Made by a program: the position numbers and the translations under genes. From the NCBI RefSeq assembly GCF_000174815.1, contig NZ_ACNN01000014.1:1-64000 (forward strand): DNA of 64,000 nt, written 5' to 3'. The notes beneath the pieces are model-generated. The model worked only from the letters and a program-made list of their open reading frames with translations. It searched no databases and had not been told where the DNA came from. Origin of the DNA: Porphyromonas endodontalis ATCC 35406 (lineage in GTDB: Bacteria > Bacteroidota > Bacteroidia > Bacteroidales > Porphyromonadaceae). Below, one piece after another: positions 35,848 to 45,476 of this stretch (position 1 is its first letter; the number at the start of each line of letters is the position of its first letter).

Positions 35848-36711
35848 CTACTCTATATCAAAATTAGAGACTAGAGCTTCAACAATGGAGCGACGATTTT
35901 CAATACGAGCTCCGCTGTGATAAAAATGTTCTTGAGTTTTTATATTAAATCGCCCCCAAAAACGTTCAATCATTTTGTTCTTTCGAAACTCGTTATGATG
36001 CCATGTCGATAAAATGAAATGAGCCTGTGTTCCCTGAAGAGCAAGAAATAGCCGCTCTTCATCTTCTTCAGTCCAACCATTGTAATAATCCACATGTCTC
36101 CCAAAATATGGGGGATCACAATAAATTATATCTCCTTTATTAGCTCTATGGATGGTTTCTACAAAATCTTGGTGGCAAAACTCCCATTTCCCACCTTTTA
36201 TAATTCTCTCTGCAGCTGCTATTTGATTGCATATTTTTGTTATATAAGCAGGCGAAAATCTATTAGGCTTCTTACAAAATGGAATATTCCAATAGCCCAT
36301 CTTGTTAAAACGCATCATACCATTAAAACCAGCACGAGAAAGAAAAAGAAAATCAAATGGGCTTTGATCTTGATTGAAGCGATCTCGAATTTTTCTATAA
36401 TGCTCATACCCGTCTTTTCCTGAATTTGACAGTAATACCCCCTCAAATTCCAAATAAGATCGCATATTGAGAGGCGTAATTTCCCCGTCTTTTAGTGCAT
36501 TATAGAAGTTAATGATATGAGGATTCGTGTCTCCTACAATTCTCTTTCCCCCAACAGGGATATTTAATCCAACAACACCTGTTCCTAGAAAAGGCTCTAT
36601 CCAGTTAGTCTGCTCTAAATCTAATCCAGAGCTTTCAATCAAATCAAGTATCCAAGGAACCAATTTAGTTTTAATCCCTTGAGACTTAATCGGAGGTATA
36701 ATTATGGACAT
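35848..36711 (-). CDS. D12-class adenine-N6 DNA methyltransferase (M.EcoRV-like)
   Basis: The modification enzyme of a type II system, 287 residues. N-terminal PPIKSQGIKTKLVPWI is the D12/Dam-family start; SAM motif I is WIEPFLGTGVVGLN; the catalytic motif is DPPYFGRHVDYYN; FNGMMRFNKMGYWNIPF is the conserved target-recognition flank. The D12 class includes Dam and M.EcoRV, and the partner gene upstream encodes an EcoRV-like nuclease, so it should methylate adenine in GATATC. It begins 4 bases after the nuclease stop codon; the two are one operon. AT-rich relative to neighbours, indicating acquisition. Confidence 0.92.
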   Translation of the reverse strand: MSIIIPPIKSQGIKTKLVPWILDLIESSGLDLEQTNWIEPFLGTGVVGLNIPVGGKRIVGDTNPHIINFYNALKDGEITPLNMRSYLEFEGVLLSNSGKDGYEHYRKIRDRFNQDQSPFDFLFLSRAGFNGMMRFNKMGYWNIPFCKKPNRFSPAYITKICNQIAAAERIIKGGKWEFCHQDFVETIHRANKGDIIYCDPPYFGRHVDYYNGWTEEDEERLFLALQGTQAHFILSTWHHNEFRKNKMIERFWGRFNIKTQEHFYHSGARIENRRSIVEALVSNFDIE

Positions 36712-36715
36712 GAAT

Positions 36716-37513
36716 TTAAAGCTTATCTAGAATTTGTTGTTGAGATTCCAAATATTCTTTATAGGTTTTTAGGTTTTTATAGTTGGGGGTTCCTATACCT
36801 GCTGTTCTAGCATCTACCTTGTTGAAATACCCTTTCCAATAGTCATCGAAAACTTCTTCTCCCAACTCTGAAAAAGGGCCCTTTCCCTCCAAAAGATTCT
36901 GGATGTTGGTAATACCTCCGATATTTCGTGTATTGCCACTTCCTGGAATATCATTTGCTATTTTCCATTTCGGCTGAACAAAGAATATAAAGTTCTCTAT
37001 TACAGAGTGAATAGTATGTAGGTCGTCCACGGAGTACACCTCACACTCATCTACCTGAAGTTGGCTTTGTTTGTAAAGCATCCCGAGAACCAAATGAGAG
37101 CTATAAGCATTGTAGGGATAATCCATGTTTTTTATAGAGTCTCGTTCTCTAAAGTACCCCCAATAAGACCCTAACGTAAGACCATTTACATTTTCCCCAT
37201 CATAATAGCTGGACTTAAAATCAACAGCAAACAAATGCTCCTCGCTGTCTTTAAATGTCAGGTCTGGATAGAAATTTTGCTTGGATGGCAATTCTAACCT
37301 CATCTCATTTCTACGAGCAAAACTGTCCAGTTTAGGAATAAGTAGAATTTCTATAATCTTTGAAACAACTTTTGTGTCATTAGTTATCGTATAAACGTTT
37401 TTATCTACGTCTATAAATCCCTTGACAATCCAGTCTTGACTATCCGTCTCGAGAAAATCTTTATACGTTTCCACTTCATCTGTGAGGAGTTGAAAGAAGG
37501 TGTCTTTTTCCAT
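36716..37513 (-). CDS. EcoRV-like type II restriction endonuclease
   Basis: A 265-residue type II endonuclease matching EcoRV along its length. Active-site residues align with EcoRV Glu45, Asp74, Asp90 and Lys92: Glu55, Asp84 in QNFYPD, Asp98 and Lys100 in AVDFKSSY. The recognition loop GSGNTRN (191-197) equals EcoRV GSGNTTN (182-188) at all but one position, and Lys in DTKV is kept. Blunt cleavage in GATATC is therefore predicted (inference from EcoRV knowledge). It is the first gene of the pair, with the methylase 4 bases downstream. Family identity is from memory of the EcoRV sequence, not a database search. Confidence 0.9.
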   Translation of the reverse strand: MEKDTFFQLLTDEVETYKDFLETDSQDWIVKGFIDVDKNVYTITNDTKVVSKIIEILLIPKLDSFARRNEMRLELPSKQNFYPDLTFKDSEEHLFAVDFKSSYYDGENVNGLTLGSYWGYFRERDSIKNMDYPYNAYSSHLVLGMLYKQSQLQVDECEVYSVDDLHTIHSVIENFIFFVQPKWKIANDIPGSGNTRNIGGITNIQNLLEGKGPFSELGEEVFDDYWKGYFNKVDARTAGIGTPNYKNLKTYKEYLESQQQILDKL

Positions 37514-37537
37514 ATCGGCTACAATTTACTTTGGCTA

Positions 37538-37566
37538 CAAAGGTACAACATCAAAAGGCTTATCAA
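37538..37566 (-). promoter_or_regulatory. Promoter of the restriction-modification operon
   Basis: On the minus strand TTG (37564-37566), 18 bases, TACCTTTG (37538-37545). The nuclease ATG follows 24 bases later. No separate C-protein (controller) gene was found. Confidence 0.68.
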
Positions 37567-37871
37567 CGAAAGATTTAGAGAATTATTTGACAGAAACCGT
37601 ATTTTCCAGTTGTAAAGTGTATTCGATAATACATGCCCAAAGGGACTTCGTTCAAAGACATCGATGACAAACAAATATGATAAACATCAGACCTAGGAAA
37701 AGTTTGGACTTTAAATCCCCGAATGAAGTACTAGCATTACTTTTGCCATACTGTTGCATTTGATACTGGAATCTGCACCCTGGATCTAGGTGGTGGCAGT
37801 GGTGCCGAGTTTGGCACTAAAACCCTATCTTTGTAAGACATTAGTAGAGTGTAATATAGTGAGTTATTGTT
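37567..37871. other. Divergent region between the R-M operon and mutS
   Basis: Holds the mutS -7 box (37826-37833) and a palindrome GTGCC(N6)GGCAC at 37803-37818. Sequence near 37770-37800 on the minus strand faintly resembles a tRNA T-arm but lacks the pairing (see rejected items). Nothing else recognised. Confidence 0.45.
37826..37833 (+). promoter_or_regulatory. -7 element upstream of mutS
   Basis: TATCTTTG, exact consensus, 38 bases before the GTG start; preceded by a palindrome at 37803-37818 that may be an operator. Confidence 0.5.
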
Positions 37872-40532
37872 GTGGCAAAGAATGTAGTTGAGACCCCTCT
37901 GATGAAGCAATTCTTGCAGATAAAAGGGAAGCATCCGGATGCAATTCTGCTCTTTAGGGTTGGCGATTTCTACGAAACCTTTCTAGAGGATGCCGTAGAG
38001 GCTTCGCGCATCTTGGGGATTACACTTACACGCCGAGCCAATGGCTCTGCACAGCATGTAGAGCTGGCAGGGTTCCCTCATCACGCCTTGGAGACGTACT
38101 TGCCACGCCTTGTGCGAGCCGGTAAGCGAGTGGCTATTTGCGACCAACTGGAGGACCCCAAGCAAACCAAAAAGCTGGTAAAGCGAGGCATTACGGAGTT
38201 GGTTACCCCGGGGGTTGCCGTTAGCGACAACGTTTTAGAGAACAAAGAAAACAACTATGTAGCTGCCATTTCGTTTGCCAAAGAGCGTATGGGAGTGGCC
38301 TTTCTAGACCTCTCTACGGGCGAGTTTGCTACAACTGAGGGGTGCGCAGCCCTTGTTGATAAATTACTCGCAGGCTACCGACCCAAAGAGATCCTTGTAG
38401 AGCGGAGTACACGCCTTCTCTACGATAGTCAACTCACCTACCGCACCTATATATTCGAGGCGGACGATTGGCTCTTTATCCCGAGCAACAATCAAGAGAG
38501 ACTTCTACGCCATTTTGCCGTGCGCAACTTCAAAGGTTTCGGGCTTGAGGGTATGGAGTCCGCTCTCACTGCGGCAGGAGCCATTTTGCATTATCTAGAC
38601 CTTACGCAGCACAACGAACTGGGGCACATTACCTCACTGCACCGCATTGATGAGGAGCAGTATGTGCGTATTGATGGCTTTACGGCACGTAGTTTGGAGC
38701 TTCTCTCCACGATGAATCAGGAGGGATGTAGTCTGAAAGATATTTTGGATCGCACCTATACGCCCATGGGGGCACGCCTTCTCCGTCAGTGGATTGCCTT
38801 CCCCCTCAAGAGTGTTGCAGCGATAGAGGAGCGGCAGTCGGTGGTACGTGCTTTGGTGGACGATGCCCAAGTGAGGTTCGTACTCGAGGAGCATTTGAGG
38901 GAGATGGGCGACCTAGAGCGCACCGCCTCTAAGGTATCTATGAAGCGCATTTCACCTCGCGAGATGGTGCACCTAGCCGATGCCCTCACCGCTTTAGAGC
39001 CCATCAAAAAAGTGGCAGAAGAGAGTGCTTGTCCCTCCCTTCAGGCTTTAGGGAAAGAGTTGGCACCCTGTACTGAACTAAGAGACCGCATTCGATACGA
39101 ATTAAATCCGGATGCCCCTCCCCTTGTAAATAGGGGCGGAGTGATCGCTACGGGCTACAACGAAGAGTTGGACGAGCTGAGGAGCCTTGCTTTTTCCGGC
39201 AAAGACTACTTGCTCTCCCTACAGCAGCGCGAGATCGAGCGTACGGGTATCACAAGTCTAAAGGTGGGCTTTAATAACGTCTTTGGCTACTACATAGAGG
39301 TGCGTAATACCCATAAAGATAGGGTGCCGCCCGAGTGGATTCGTAAGCAAACCCTTGTGAGTGCCGAGCGTTATATCACCGAAGAGCTCAAAGAATACGA
39401 AAGCAAAATCTTGGGGGCCGAGGAGCGGATTCTTGCTCTAGAGACAATGCTTTTTGCAGAGCTGGTGGACGATGCTCAACCTCAGGTTACGGCACTTCTC
39501 CGCAATAGTCACCTCCTCGCGATGCTTGATGTGCTTCGCTCTTTTGCAGAAGTGGGGGAGGCTTACGACTATTGCTGCCCACAGGTGAATGATTCCCTCA
39601 CTATAGATATAAAAGAGGGGCGCCACCCCGTAATTGAGCGTCAGCTACCTCAGGGCGAACCCTACATTGCCAACGATGTGCATTTGGACAATAACGACTG
39701 CCAAATAATGATCGTTACGGGGCCCAATATGAGTGGTAAAAGTGCCCTCCTCAGGCAGACCGCTCTTATTACCCTTATGGCACAAATTGGGAGCTTTGTA
39801 CCGGCACGAGAGGCCTCTATTGGCTTGGTGGATAGTATTTTTACCCGAGTTGGGGCGAGCGATAATATCTCCATGGGAGAGTCCACTTTTATGGTGGAGA
39901 TGCAGGAGGCCGCGAGCATTCTCAACAACTTAACCCCTCGGAGTTTGGTGCTTTTTGACGAGCTGGGGCGCGGTACGAGCACTTTCGACGGAGTCTCCAT
40001 TGCGTGGGCTATTGTGGAGTATCTACACAATCATCCGGCGCACCACCCCAAAACCCTTTTTGCCACCCACTATCACGAGCTTAACGAGCTTGCCAAAAAG
40101 CATCCGCGTGTACGCAACTACAACGTTTCGGCTCGGGAGGTCGAGGGTACCATGATCTTCCTTCGCAAGTTGGAGGAAGGGGGCAATGAGCACAGTTTTG
40201 GTATCCAAGTGGCTAAGCTTGCGGGGATGCCTCGGCAGATTGTGGAGCGTGCCCAAGTGGTGCTGCAATGCCTAGAGAAGGAGCACGCCCAAGAGGAGTC
40301 TTGCACTTCGGCAGACGCTGAGAAAGCCATAGAGACTGCCGGCCTTAAAGCGACGCACCACTCATCCGCCCCCTCTCGTGAGGACTTGGTGCAACTCTCT
40401 TTCTTCCAATTAGAAGACCCTCTACTCGTGGAGATTCGAGACGATCTCCTCGGTATCGACCTCAATAATCTGACCCCTCTCGAAGCGCTTAATCGCCTTC
40501 ACGAGATCAAGCAGAGACTATCCAAAATCTAA
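37872..40532 (+). CDS. mutS: DNA mismatch repair protein MutS
   Basis: Mismatch recognition ATPase, 886 residues from a GTG start. Mismatch-binding FYETF (F-x-E class) in [13 protein letters not shown] at the N-terminus; Walker A GPNMSGKS (617-624); STFMVEM; Walker [16 protein letters not shown]-ATPase signature region. Normal length and order. It overlaps mnmH by one base (TAATG), so they are translationally coupled and lead a run of six co-directional genes to folB. Confidence 0.96.
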   Translation: MAKNVVETPLMKQFLQIKGKHPDAILLFRVGDFYETFLEDAVEASRILGITLTRRANGSAQHVELAGFPHHALETYLPRLVRAGKRVAICDQLEDPKQTKKLVKRGITELVTPGVAVSDNVLENKENNYVAAISFAKERMGVAFLDLSTGEFATTEGCAALVDKLLAGYRPKEILVERSTRLLYDSQLTYRTYIFEADDWLFIPSNNQERLLRHFAVRNFKGFGLEGMESALTAAGAILHYLDLTQHNELGHITSLHRIDEEQYVRIDGFTARSLELLSTMNQEGCSLKDILDRTYTPMGARLLRQWIAFPLKSVAAIEERQSVVRALVDDAQVRFVLEEHLREMGDLERTASKVSMKRISPREMVHLADALTALEPIKKVAEESACPSLQALGKELAPCTELRDRIRYELNPDAPPLVNRGGVIATGYNEELDELRSLAFSGKDYLLSLQQREIERTGITSLKVGFNNVFGYYIEVRNTHKDRVPPEWIRKQTLVSAERYITEELKEYESKILGAEERILALETMLFAELVDDAQPQVTALLRNSHLLAMLDVLRSFAEVGEAYDYCCPQVNDSLTIDIKEGRHPVIERQLPQGEPYIANDVHLDNNDCQIMIVTGPNMSGKSALLRQTALITLMAQIGSFVPAREASIGLVDSIFTRVGASDNISMGESTFMVEMQEAASILNNLTPRSLVLFDELGRGTSTFDGVSIAWAIVEYLHNHPAHHPKTLFATHYHELNELAKKHPRVRNYNVSAREVEGTMIFLRKLEEGGNEHSFGIQVAKLAGMPRQIVERAQVVLQCLEKEHAQEESCTSADAEKAIETAGLKATHHSSAPSREDLVQLSFFQLEDPLLVEIRDDLLGIDLNNLTPLEALNRLHEIKQRLSKI

Positions 40533-41566
40533 TGTCTGAGACCTGTTCGCCTAGAAAAATCCTTGCTTTACGTGCCGAGGGGGTACCTATCGTTGATGTG
40601 CGTTCTCCCGGGGAATTTTCTCGAGCTCATCTCTTGGGTGCCTATTCTCTCCCCCTTTTTTCTAACGAAGAGCGCGCTGCCGTTGGTACCCTCTACGCTC
40701 AAGAGGGGCGAGATGCTGCCGTGGAGCTGGGGCTGGAGTACGTAGGAGGTAAAATGCGCTCCCTTGTGCAGGAGGCCAAGACGCTCGCCGGCGAGGATGG
40801 GCGAATTGGCGTCTATTGCGCCCGAGGAGGTATGCGGAGCGAGGCGGTTGCATGGCTCCTTTCTATTGCCGGGCTATCGGTGTATCGTATGGAGGGAGGC
40901 TACCGCGCCTATCACCAGGAGATGATGCAGGAGCCTCTGCAATACGCTCTTATCGTATTGGGGGGAGCTACAGGATGTGGCAAAACGGAGGTACTGAGCG
41001 AGCTTGCCTGCCTAGGTCAGCAAGTGGTAGATCTTGAGAGATTGGCACGGCACCGCGGTTCTGTCTTTGGCGGTCATCCGGATCGGCCCCAACCTTCGGG
41101 CGAGGAGTTCCTAAATCTCCTAGGCGAAGCCTTTTTGCCCCTAGACCCCAAGAGACCCGTATGGGTGGAGGGGGAGAGCGAAATGATAGGGCATTGTGCC
41201 CTCACGCCCGGCTTTTGGCAGAGGATGCAATCTGCGCCCTTTGTTGAGTATTCTACCCCAAGAGAGGCTCGTGTGGAACGCATCGTTGCCGAGTATGGAG
41301 TGCTGGGTAAGGAGGCTTTGTTGCACGCTTTTGGGGTGATTCGCAAGCGTCTGGGGGCAGAGCGTTTTACCCAAGCCCGAGAGGCTGTAGAGGCAGGAGA
41401 TCTCCACACGGCGGCTAGTCTCGCCCTTGTCTACTACGACAAGGCATATGCCAAATGTAGCCAAACGGGTTCGTGGCAACACCCTGTTTGGTGTTATTTC
41501 CCAACAGAAGACAACCCTAAAATGGCAGCACAGGCTATTATTGCCCGGCTCGAATACCTGCAATAA
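40532..41566 (+). CDS. mnmH: tRNA 2-selenouridine synthase
   Basis: Replaces the 2-thio sulfur of wobble uridine in tRNAs for Lys, Glu and Gln with selenium, via a geranylated intermediate. The 344-residue protein has an N-terminal rhodanese domain with Cys96 in VYCARGG and a P-loop domain GGATGCGKTE (144-153). The selenophosphate synthase gene selD, needed to supply selenium, is not in this window. It overlaps mutS by one base and precedes dacB by 11 bases. Confidence 0.92.
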   Translation: MSETCSPRKILALRAEGVPIVDVRSPGEFSRAHLLGAYSLPLFSNEERAAVGTLYAQEGRDAAVELGLEYVGGKMRSLVQEAKTLAGEDGRIGVYCARGGMRSEAVAWLLSIAGLSVYRMEGGYRAYHQEMMQEPLQYALIVLGGATGCGKTEVLSELACLGQQVVDLERLARHRGSVFGGHPDRPQPSGEEFLNLLGEAFLPLDPKRPVWVEGESEMIGHCALTPGFWQRMQSAPFVEYSTPREARVERIVAEYGVLGKEALLHAFGVIRKRLGAERFTQAREAVEAGDLHTAASLALVYYDKAYAKCSQTGSWQHPVWCYFPTEDNPKMAAQAIIARLEYLQ

Positions 41567-41577
41567 CACCTTCTATT

Positions 41578-43029
41578 ATGGTTTTACGAAATATCTTTTT
41601 TCTACTTCTTGCGGCGCTGCCCTTAGGGCAGTTAGTTGCTCAAGGGGTTGCCCCTAATCCCCTTGCTTTGGCGCGTGTCGATAGCTTGATTCGTGCGAGC
41701 GAAGAGTCCGGAGTTGCCCGTTATTCTTTTGCGGTGCAGGATGTGAGTCAGGATACACTTTGGGCTGCCTATCGCCCCGAGGAGCTGTGTACTCCAGCCT
41801 CCATTACCAAACTGGTTACTGCGGCTACGGCACTTGAGTCGCTTGGAGCGGACTACTCTTTTTGCACCGAATTGTACATGGAGGGAGAGCTGAAGAGGGG
41901 AGTGCTCTACGGCAATCTACTAGTAATAGGGAGCGGAGACCCCTCCATCGATTCTAAGTTCTTCGAGCAAGACAAAGAGCGCTGGCAGCAGAGTGTACTC
42001 CAGACCGTACAGGCAAAAGGCATCCGCAGAATAGAGGGGAATATTGTGATAGATGCCTCTCGCTTCGAGCGCATGGGCATTCACCCCCGTTGGGCTCCCG
42101 ATGATCGTGGGGACTACTACGCCGCAGGGGTGTATGGCTTCAATTTGTACGACAATTGGCTCGATCTCTATTTCGCAACCGGGGGGGTAGAAGATAGCAT
42201 CCGCCTTGTAGGCACCTACCCCAAAGGGGTGCAACTCGCGCTCGACAATCGCCTAAAAGTAAACTGCAAAACGCAGGGTTGGGAGGGAGATGGTGCCAAC
42301 CTTGTAGAGCATCGTACGCTACTGGGCACGCTCCCCTGCAACAGAGAGAGTGTGCGTGTGGCTATAGATCTTCCGCATCCACCTCTGCATGCAGCTCGTT
42401 TGCTTCGTGCTACGCTTGAGGGGCAGGGTGTTGAAATCTTGGGGCAAGAGGAGGCGCGTTTTGAGTCTTCCTCTCATCCTCGTACTCTGATAGGGCGTTA
42501 CTACTCCCCCTCTTTGAGGGATCTTTGCCGAGAAATGAACTACCGAAGCCTCAATCACTATGCCGAAGCCCTTTTCAAAGCACTTGTAAAAGAGAATGGG
42601 GCAACAAGTAATGCCGCCTGGCTTCGGGAGCAGGAGATCTTGAGTAACTGGGGGGTGACTCTCTCTCCAAAGGCGCATCTCTACGATGGGTCGGGTCTCA
42701 CTCGTGCCAATAGACTATCTGCCCAAGATATGGTAGCTTTGCTCGTAGGGGTCTCTACTAAGGCACGTGGGAATACGCTTGATGCTTTTGCGCAATCGCT
42801 CCCTAGAGTGGGGCGGGAAGGAACGGTCAAAAGTTTTATGCCGGGAACTTCTCTTAAACTCTACTGCAAAAGTGGATCTATGAGAGGGGTGCAGACCTAT
42901 GCCGGGTATCTTTACTACCAAAGACGGGTCTATGCCGTAGCCCTCCTAGCCAATGGTTGTGCCAATAGAGCGAAGGTGCGCCAAGTGATGCAGCAGTATA
43001 TCGAGGGGCTCTTCCCTCCCAAATTCTAA
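41578..43029 (+). CDS. dacB: D-alanyl-D-alanine carboxypeptidase/endopeptidase (PBP4 type)
   Basis: A 483-residue periplasmic low-mass penicillin-binding protein (peptidase family S13) acting on peptidoglycan peptides. Signal peptide ~1-22 (LLAALPLGQLVAQG). Active-site motifs: SITK (Ser75, Lys78), SLN in NYRSLNHYAEAL, and KSG in CKSGSMRGVQ, in the order and spacing of DacB. Part of the mutS-folB run. Confidence 0.93.
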   Translation: MVLRNIFFLLLAALPLGQLVAQGVAPNPLALARVDSLIRASEESGVARYSFAVQDVSQDTLWAAYRPEELCTPASITKLVTAATALESLGADYSFCTELYMEGELKRGVLYGNLLVIGSGDPSIDSKFFEQDKERWQQSVLQTVQAKGIRRIEGNIVIDASRFERMGIHPRWAPDDRGDYYAAGVYGFNLYDNWLDLYFATGGVEDSIRLVGTYPKGVQLALDNRLKVNCKTQGWEGDGANLVEHRTLLGTLPCNRESVRVAIDLPHPPLHAARLLRATLEGQGVEILGQEEARFESSSHPRTLIGRYYSPSLRDLCREMNYRSLNHYAEALFKALVKENGATSNAAWLREQEILSNWGVTLSPKAHLYDGSGLTRANRLSAQDMVALLVGVSTKARGNTLDAFAQSLPRVGREGTVKSFMPGTSLKLYCKSGSMRGVQTYAGYLYYQRRVYAVALLANGCANRAKVRQVMQQYIEGLFPPKF

Positions 43030-43057
43030 GTATAAATCCCTAACCCTTTCGCTTCTT

Positions 43058-43648
43058 GTGGACTATATTCAGATTATCGAACTTGTAGCAGCTGCCCTCG
43101 GGGTGCTTTATCTTGTACTTGAGGTAAAGGCAAGTATGTGGCTCTGGCGCGTGGGGGTACTGCTCCCCTTGTTCTATATTTATATCTCATGGCAGAGCAA
43201 GGTGTACGGCAATATTATTGTCAATCTTTACTACCTCATTACCTCCATTTGGGGCTGGTGGCTTTGGGCAAGGCAGGGAAAAACTACGGAAGACGAAGGG
43301 GCAATTAGGAGTTTTGTACGGCAACAGCGAAAAAATCGGGAGCTTACTCTCGCCGCACTTCTTGGGGGAGTCGTGGCTTTGTCCAGTGCTCTGTTGCCTC
43401 TTTTTGCCTACCTGACGGATAGCCCCTATCCCCTATTGGATAGCATAGCCACCTGCTGTGGCTTTGTGGGGATGTGGCTATTGGCGAAGAAGTTCCTAGA
43501 GAATTGGTATTGTTGGATTGTCTCCAATGCGCTCTATTGTACGCTCTACTTCTTGCAGGGTTTCTACATCACGGCCGCTTTTTTTGTCGTCTATACGGTT
43601 CTGGCCGTAGTGGGGCTTATTCGCTGGAGTAAGCAGGCTGTACTCTAA
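43058..43648 (+). CDS. pnuC: PnuC-family nicotinamide riboside/vitamin transporter
   Basis: A 196-residue inner-membrane protein with about seven transmembrane segments; the inward-facing WGWWLWARQG and WYCWIVSNALYCTLYF segments are the PnuC signature. Classical PnuC takes up nicotinamide riboside; relatives carry thiamine or riboflavin, and sequence alone does not separate them here. Begins with GTG 28 bases after dacB. No thiamine pyrophosphokinase or NadR gene is adjacent to support a substrate. Confidence 0.85.
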   Translation: MDYIQIIELVAAALGVLYLVLEVKASMWLWRVGVLLPLFYIYISWQSKVYGNIIVNLYYLITSIWGWWLWARQGKTTEDEGAIRSFVRQQRKNRELTLAALLGGVVALSSALLPLFAYLTDSPYPLLDSIATCCGFVGMWLLAKKFLENWYCWIVSNALYCTLYFLQGFYITAAFFVVYTVLAVVGLIRWSKQAVL

Positions 43649-43657
43649 CTTTGCAGT

Positions 43658-44806
43658 ATGAAGCATTATAGCCTTTCCCTCAATATCTTGCTGGCTCTCT
43701 TGGCTATTGCTGTAGCTACGCTGCCTGTGGTGCTATCGCAGCAACTGCACCGCAAGATGGTGGCGGACGAGCGAGCCAAGATGGAGTTGTGGGCGGAGGC
43801 AACGGAGGGGCTTGCCAGTGATAGCGAAGAAAATGCCCTCAATCTGATGCTCCATATCATACAAAGCAATGAGACGATACCTATACTTCTCGTGACAGAT
43901 AGGGATTCGATTGTCTCTTTTAACAACATTTCCATCCCGGAGGGGCGCGATACGCTAGAATACCTGAGTCGCTACCTCGCTCAGGTGCGAGGGGGCTATC
44001 CGCCCATTGCCATAGATTTAGGCGCGGAGGGGTACCAATATCTCTACTATTCGGATAGCTCTACACTGGAGAGTTTGACGCTCTTCCCTTGGCTGCAGGG
44101 CGTTGTTTTCATTCTCTTTGTCGGCATCGTGATTATCGCCGCCGTGTGGGCAAAGCGCAATGCACAAAACCGCCTTTGGGTAGGCCTCTCGAAGGAGACG
44201 GCACACCAGCTGGGTACGCCCATCTCGTCTTTGCTCGCATGGCTCGAATTGTTGCGAGCTGAAGGCTTTGCGGAAGAGTCGCTCGTGGAGATGGACAAGG
44301 ATGTGGAGCGTCTACAGACCATTGCGCACCGATTCCAAAAAATAGGGTCGGAACCCCATTTCGAACGATGCGACCTTGCCGAAGAGGTCGCTACCTCCGC
44401 TCGCTATATTTCCACGCGCATTAGCCGTGGGGTCACCCTCTTTTACGACTTCCCCTCGGAGCCGCTGCCGGTTATGCTTATCCCTGCACTGTGGAGCTGG
44501 GTTATAGAGAACCTCGTGAAGAATGCCGTCGATGCCATGCAGGGTAAGGGTGAGATCACCATTGCCATAGAGCGTAGGGGCCATGTCGCCCTTATTGATA
44601 TAACCGATACGGGTCGCGGTATCGCTCCTCGCCATCGTAGGCGCATCTTCAACCCCGGGTTCACAACCAAGAGTCGCGGATGGGGCTTGGGCTTGTCGCT
44701 GGCTCGCCGCATTGTCGAGACCTATCACCATGGGCGTATTACGCTCTTGCGCAGTGAGGTAGGTATTGGCACCACATTTCGTATAAAAATCCCTCTTAAT
44801 GACTAG
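43658..44806 (+). CDS. Membrane sensor histidine kinase
   Basis: A 382-residue kinase with two transmembrane segments (~7-27 and ~145-165) enclosing a ~115-residue periplasmic sensor. The H-box is HQLGTPISSL (phosphoacceptor His183); N-box ENLVKNAVDAM, then DTGRGIAP and GWGLGLSLARRIVE for ATP binding. HQLGTP instead of HELRTP is a variant found in Bacteroidetes kinases. No response regulator is adjacent, so it is an orphan. Its last 8 bases overlap folB. Confidence 0.88.
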   Translation: MKHYSLSLNILLALLAIAVATLPVVLSQQLHRKMVADERAKMELWAEATEGLASDSEENALNLMLHIIQSNETIPILLVTDRDSIVSFNNISIPEGRDTLEYLSRYLAQVRGGYPPIAIDLGAEGYQYLYYSDSSTLESLTLFPWLQGVVFILFVGIVIIAAVWAKRNAQNRLWVGLSKETAHQLGTPISSLLAWLELLRAEGFAEESLVEMDKDVERLQTIAHRFQKIGSEPHFERCDLAEEVATSARYISTRISRGVTLFYDFPSEPLPVMLIPALWSWVIENLVKNAVDAMQGKGEITIAIERRGHVALIDITDTGRGIAPRHRRRIFNPGFTTKSRGWGLGLSLARRIVETYHHGRITLLRSEVGIGTTFRIKIPLND

Positions 44807-45158
44807 TAAAATCTCGCTCAATGCCATGCGTTTCTATGCCTACCATGGCGTACTCCCTCAGGAGAAAAAGGTGGGCAATTGGTTCTCTGTAGATTTGGAG
44901 CTATCGGTCGATCTCTCTCGTGCTGCGCTCTCCGATCAACTCCAAGATACGCTTAACTATGCCGAGGTGTATGCGGCTGTGGAGGAGGAGATGGCTATCC
45001 CTTCGGAGCTGCTGGAGCATGCCGCAGGGCGTATCTTACGGCGTATTCGTGGGCAGTTCCCCCAAGTGGAGGGGATTATGGTACGGCTGACGAAAGAGTA
45101 TCCCCCTTTCAAAGGGCAAGTGGGAGGGGCTAGCGTCACGCTCTCCGAAGGTGTGTAG
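44799..45158 (+). CDS. folB: Dihydroneopterin aldolase
   Basis: Folate pathway aldolase making 6-hydroxymethyl-dihydropterin; 119 residues, normal for the family. Motifs: FYAYHGVLPQEK (substrate pocket with the Glu) and the catalytic Lys in LTKEYPPFKG. Its start lies 8 bases inside the histidine kinase gene, so it is likely translated from the same message. Confidence 0.92.
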   Translation: MTSKISLNAMRFYAYHGVLPQEKKVGNWFSVDLELSVDLSRAALSDQLQDTLNYAEVYAAVEEEMAIPSELLEHAAGRILRRIRGQFPQVEGIMVRLTKEYPPFKGQVGGASVTLSEGV

Positions 45159-45476
45159 CTGCTCCGTTGCTCTCCTTCTCTTTTTCTTGCCTTGTGTGAC
45201 TTCATGGACGAAGTCCGGTGTCTTTTGAATTTTTTCCACCCAAAAAACGAGGAAAGTATTGGGTGAAAAAATTTCCCTTTTCAGCCAAAAAAAGAGGGGC
45301 ATTTCTGCCCAAGAAAATTTTTTGTTTCGGGCAGAAACGGAAAAAGTTTTACCCTGTGGTTTTTTCTCCATCCGATTGATTCGCTTTCTATCTACAATCT
45401 GTACCGCCTTCTACGTTCCCTTTGGGCAGAAAACAATTGCTATCTTTGTGGCATATAATTGTAAGAGAAGAAAGCA
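45159..45476. other. Non-coding region before pyrH
   Basis: About 320 bases rich in A and T runs. It contains an inverted repeat TTTCTGCCC / GGGCAGAAA (45302-45310, 45329-45337), a third GGGCAGAAA at 45424-45432, and a small hairpin GACTTC / GAAGTC near 45198-45215. The pyrH -7 box is at 45441-45448. Confidence 0.5.
45441..45448 (+). promoter_or_regulatory. -7 element upstream of pyrH
   Basis: TATCTTTG with a TTTG at 45421-45424 spaced 16 bases, slightly shorter than standard. ATG follows 28 bases after the box. GGGCAGAAA overlaps the -33 region. Confidence 0.58.

Noticed and set aside
37737-37834. Possible tRNA T-arm remnant on the minus strand next to the R-M genes
   Set aside because: The local sequence resembles a T-loop translation pattern, but the stem does not pair, and there is no acceptor, D-arm or anticodon arm. 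Treated as chance.
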